From Alphaproteobacteria bacterium (GTDB lineage: Bacteria; Pseudomonadota; Alphaproteobacteria; Micropepsales; Micropepsaceae): 7,766 nt of DNA. Below the pieces are notes generated by a model. It saw only the letters and a program-made list of their open reading frames with translations, ran no database searches and was not told the origin of the DNA. Made by a program: the position numbers and the translations under genes. Shown in pieces: positions 6,858-7,766 of the stretch. Each line of letters opens with the position of its first letter. The first letter of the stretch is position 1. Where the stretch lies: positions 4,523 through 12,288 of the forward strand of contig DMER01000024.1 in NCBI GenBank assembly GCA_003451645.1. Reading direction: 5' to 3'.

Positions 6858-7766
6858 ATGCTTCAAACGGCGGTCAAACCAAGGATCCTCTTCTATACGC
6901 ACGCCCTTTTGGGTGGTGGTGCAGAGCGCGTGTGGGCCCAGACCGCGGCTGGGCTTTTCGAACGTGGCTATCCAGTGCAGTTTGCGGTTGATGCAGAAGC
7001 GTCGGCCAATGTGCATCTTATCCCCCCAGAAATGCCATTTCATGTTCTCGGATCGCCGCATGCGCATGCGATCCGGCGCCTGGCGGGGCTGCTGCGCAGC
7101 GAGAAGCCAGCCTATGTTTTCTCAGCTGTTGGCGCCTCGAATGTCAAACTCTTGGCGGCGAAAGCTATGGCTTTGTCGCCTGCCCGCGCGGTGTTGTCGC
7201 AGCATGGGCATTTTGAGGCCGAGAGCCGCTTCTTGGGCCGAGCGGCCTACCGGCTGACGGCGGTCACCAGCAGACTGTCGAGCCGGACGGTCGTCGTTTC
7301 GGATGCCCTGCGTGATGATTTGATCACAAGATGGAAGGGGGCATCGAACCGGATCGTTCGGATCTATAACGCCATTGCGCTCAATCCGCCCGAGAGCGTC
7401 CTCACCCGCCAATCTCTCAAGGACCGGCCGGATCGCGTGCTGGCGGTTGGCAGGCTCGTGCCTGAGAAAGGGCATGTCGATCTCATCCGGGCGATTGCCA
7501 AACTGCCTCGGTCCGTGACACTGACGATTGCGGGTGAGGGACCTTATCGTTTGGAGGTGGAGCGAGTGATCGCCGAACTTGGGTTGGCGGAGCGGGTGCA
7601 GTTATTGGGTTATCAAGCTGATCTGGCTCCTGTCTACGCAGAGGCCAAAGTCTTTGTGTTGCCATCCCATACGGAGGCTTTTGGCAATGTTCTGGTTGAG
7701 GCAATGGGCTATGGCTTGCCGGTGATATCAACCAGTTGTGGCGGCCCTTCAGAGATTCTTGGGCAC
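6858..7766 (+). CDS. GT4-family (GT-B fold) glycosyltransferase, 3' end beyond the window
   Basis: This frame stays open from ATG 6858 to the right edge, giving 303 residues of a protein that normally reaches about 350-400. It is a retaining GT-B glycosyltransferase that moves a sugar from a nucleotide-sugar donor to a growing surface glycan, at the cytoplasmic side of the membrane. The acceptor-side opening ILFYTHALLGGGAERV at 10-25 includes the glycine-rich loop typical of the N-terminal Rossmann domain. SQHGHFEAESRF follows mid-domain. The donor domain opens at about 196 with AVGRLVPEKGH, where R199 and K204 are the expected phosphate-contacting residues. The E-x7-E signature is E273 and E281 in EAFGNVLVEAMGYGLPVIST. 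What is missing is only the last helices. An out-of-frame ATG at 6853 opens a 134-codon frame with no family features. The start has no clear ribosome site. It is divergent from the propeller gene. The sugar and linkage cannot be deduced. Confidence 0.93.
   Translation, partial: MLQTAVKPRILFYTHALLGGGAERVWAQTAAGLFERGYPVQFAVDAEASANVHLIPPEMPFHVLGSPHAHAIRRLAGLLRSEKPAYVFSAVGASNVKLLAAKAMALSPARAVLSQHGHFEAESRFLGRAAYRLTAVTSRLSSRTVVVSDALRDDLITRWKGASNRIVRIYNAIALNPPESVLTRQSLKDRPDRVLAVGRLVPEKGHVDLIRAIAKLPRSVTLTIAGEGPYRLEVERVIAELGLAERVQLLGYQADLAPVYAEAKVFVLPSHTEAFGNVLVEAMGYGLPVISTSCGGPSEILGH

Noticed and set aside
6853..7257. A plus-strand 134-codon frame starting five bases before the glycosyltransferase start
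   Set aside because: It runs out of frame with the GT4 protein, whose motifs continue across the whole stretch, and its own translation has no recognisable feature.

Overview
The window is GC-rich and gene-dense. It reads like the chromosome of a proteobacterium, most likely an alphaproteobacterium. That guess rests on codon use and the general look of the HrpB and CelD-like proteins, not on any decisive marker. Five protein genes are well supported, and a sixth reading frame at the left edge is uncertain. I see no rRNA, tRNA, CRISPR array, insertion sequence or phage gene.

Left half (1-3965), all on the + strand, housekeeping. An unrecognised frame, probably the 3' end of a gene, runs to 241. 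Its stop codon overlaps the start of argG (argininosuccinate synthase, arginine biosynthesis). After 20 bases comes hrpB, a large DEAH-type ATP-dependent helicase. The tight spacing suggests one transcription unit. The ArgG is not the textbook type: its motifs match the branch I associate with Bacteroidetes and Xanthomonadales.

Spacer (3966-4094). This is 129 bases with no convincing terminator, promoter or gene, and it marks a change of subject.

Right half (4095-7766), surface-glycan biosynthesis. A CelD/BcsL-like GNAT acyltransferase (+) is followed, only 10 bases away and convergent, by a 488-residue two-part protein (-). The rear half of that protein is a beta-propeller like the N-terminal domain of plant glucosamine inositolphosphorylceramide transferase (GINT1); its front half resembles a formyltransferase fold without the usual catalytic motif. 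Divergent from it, across a 101-base gap, is a GT4-family glycosyltransferase (+) cut off by the right edge after 303 codons. Together these suggest the edge of an exopolysaccharide or capsule cluster: a glycosyltransferase adds a sugar, while the acyltransferase and the propeller protein probably modify or handle the glycan. The polymer and donor substrates cannot be read from sequence.

The most interesting part is the glycan locus, especially the propeller protein, whose biochemical role in bacteria is, to my knowledge, not established. I found no clear evidence of a wholly new system.
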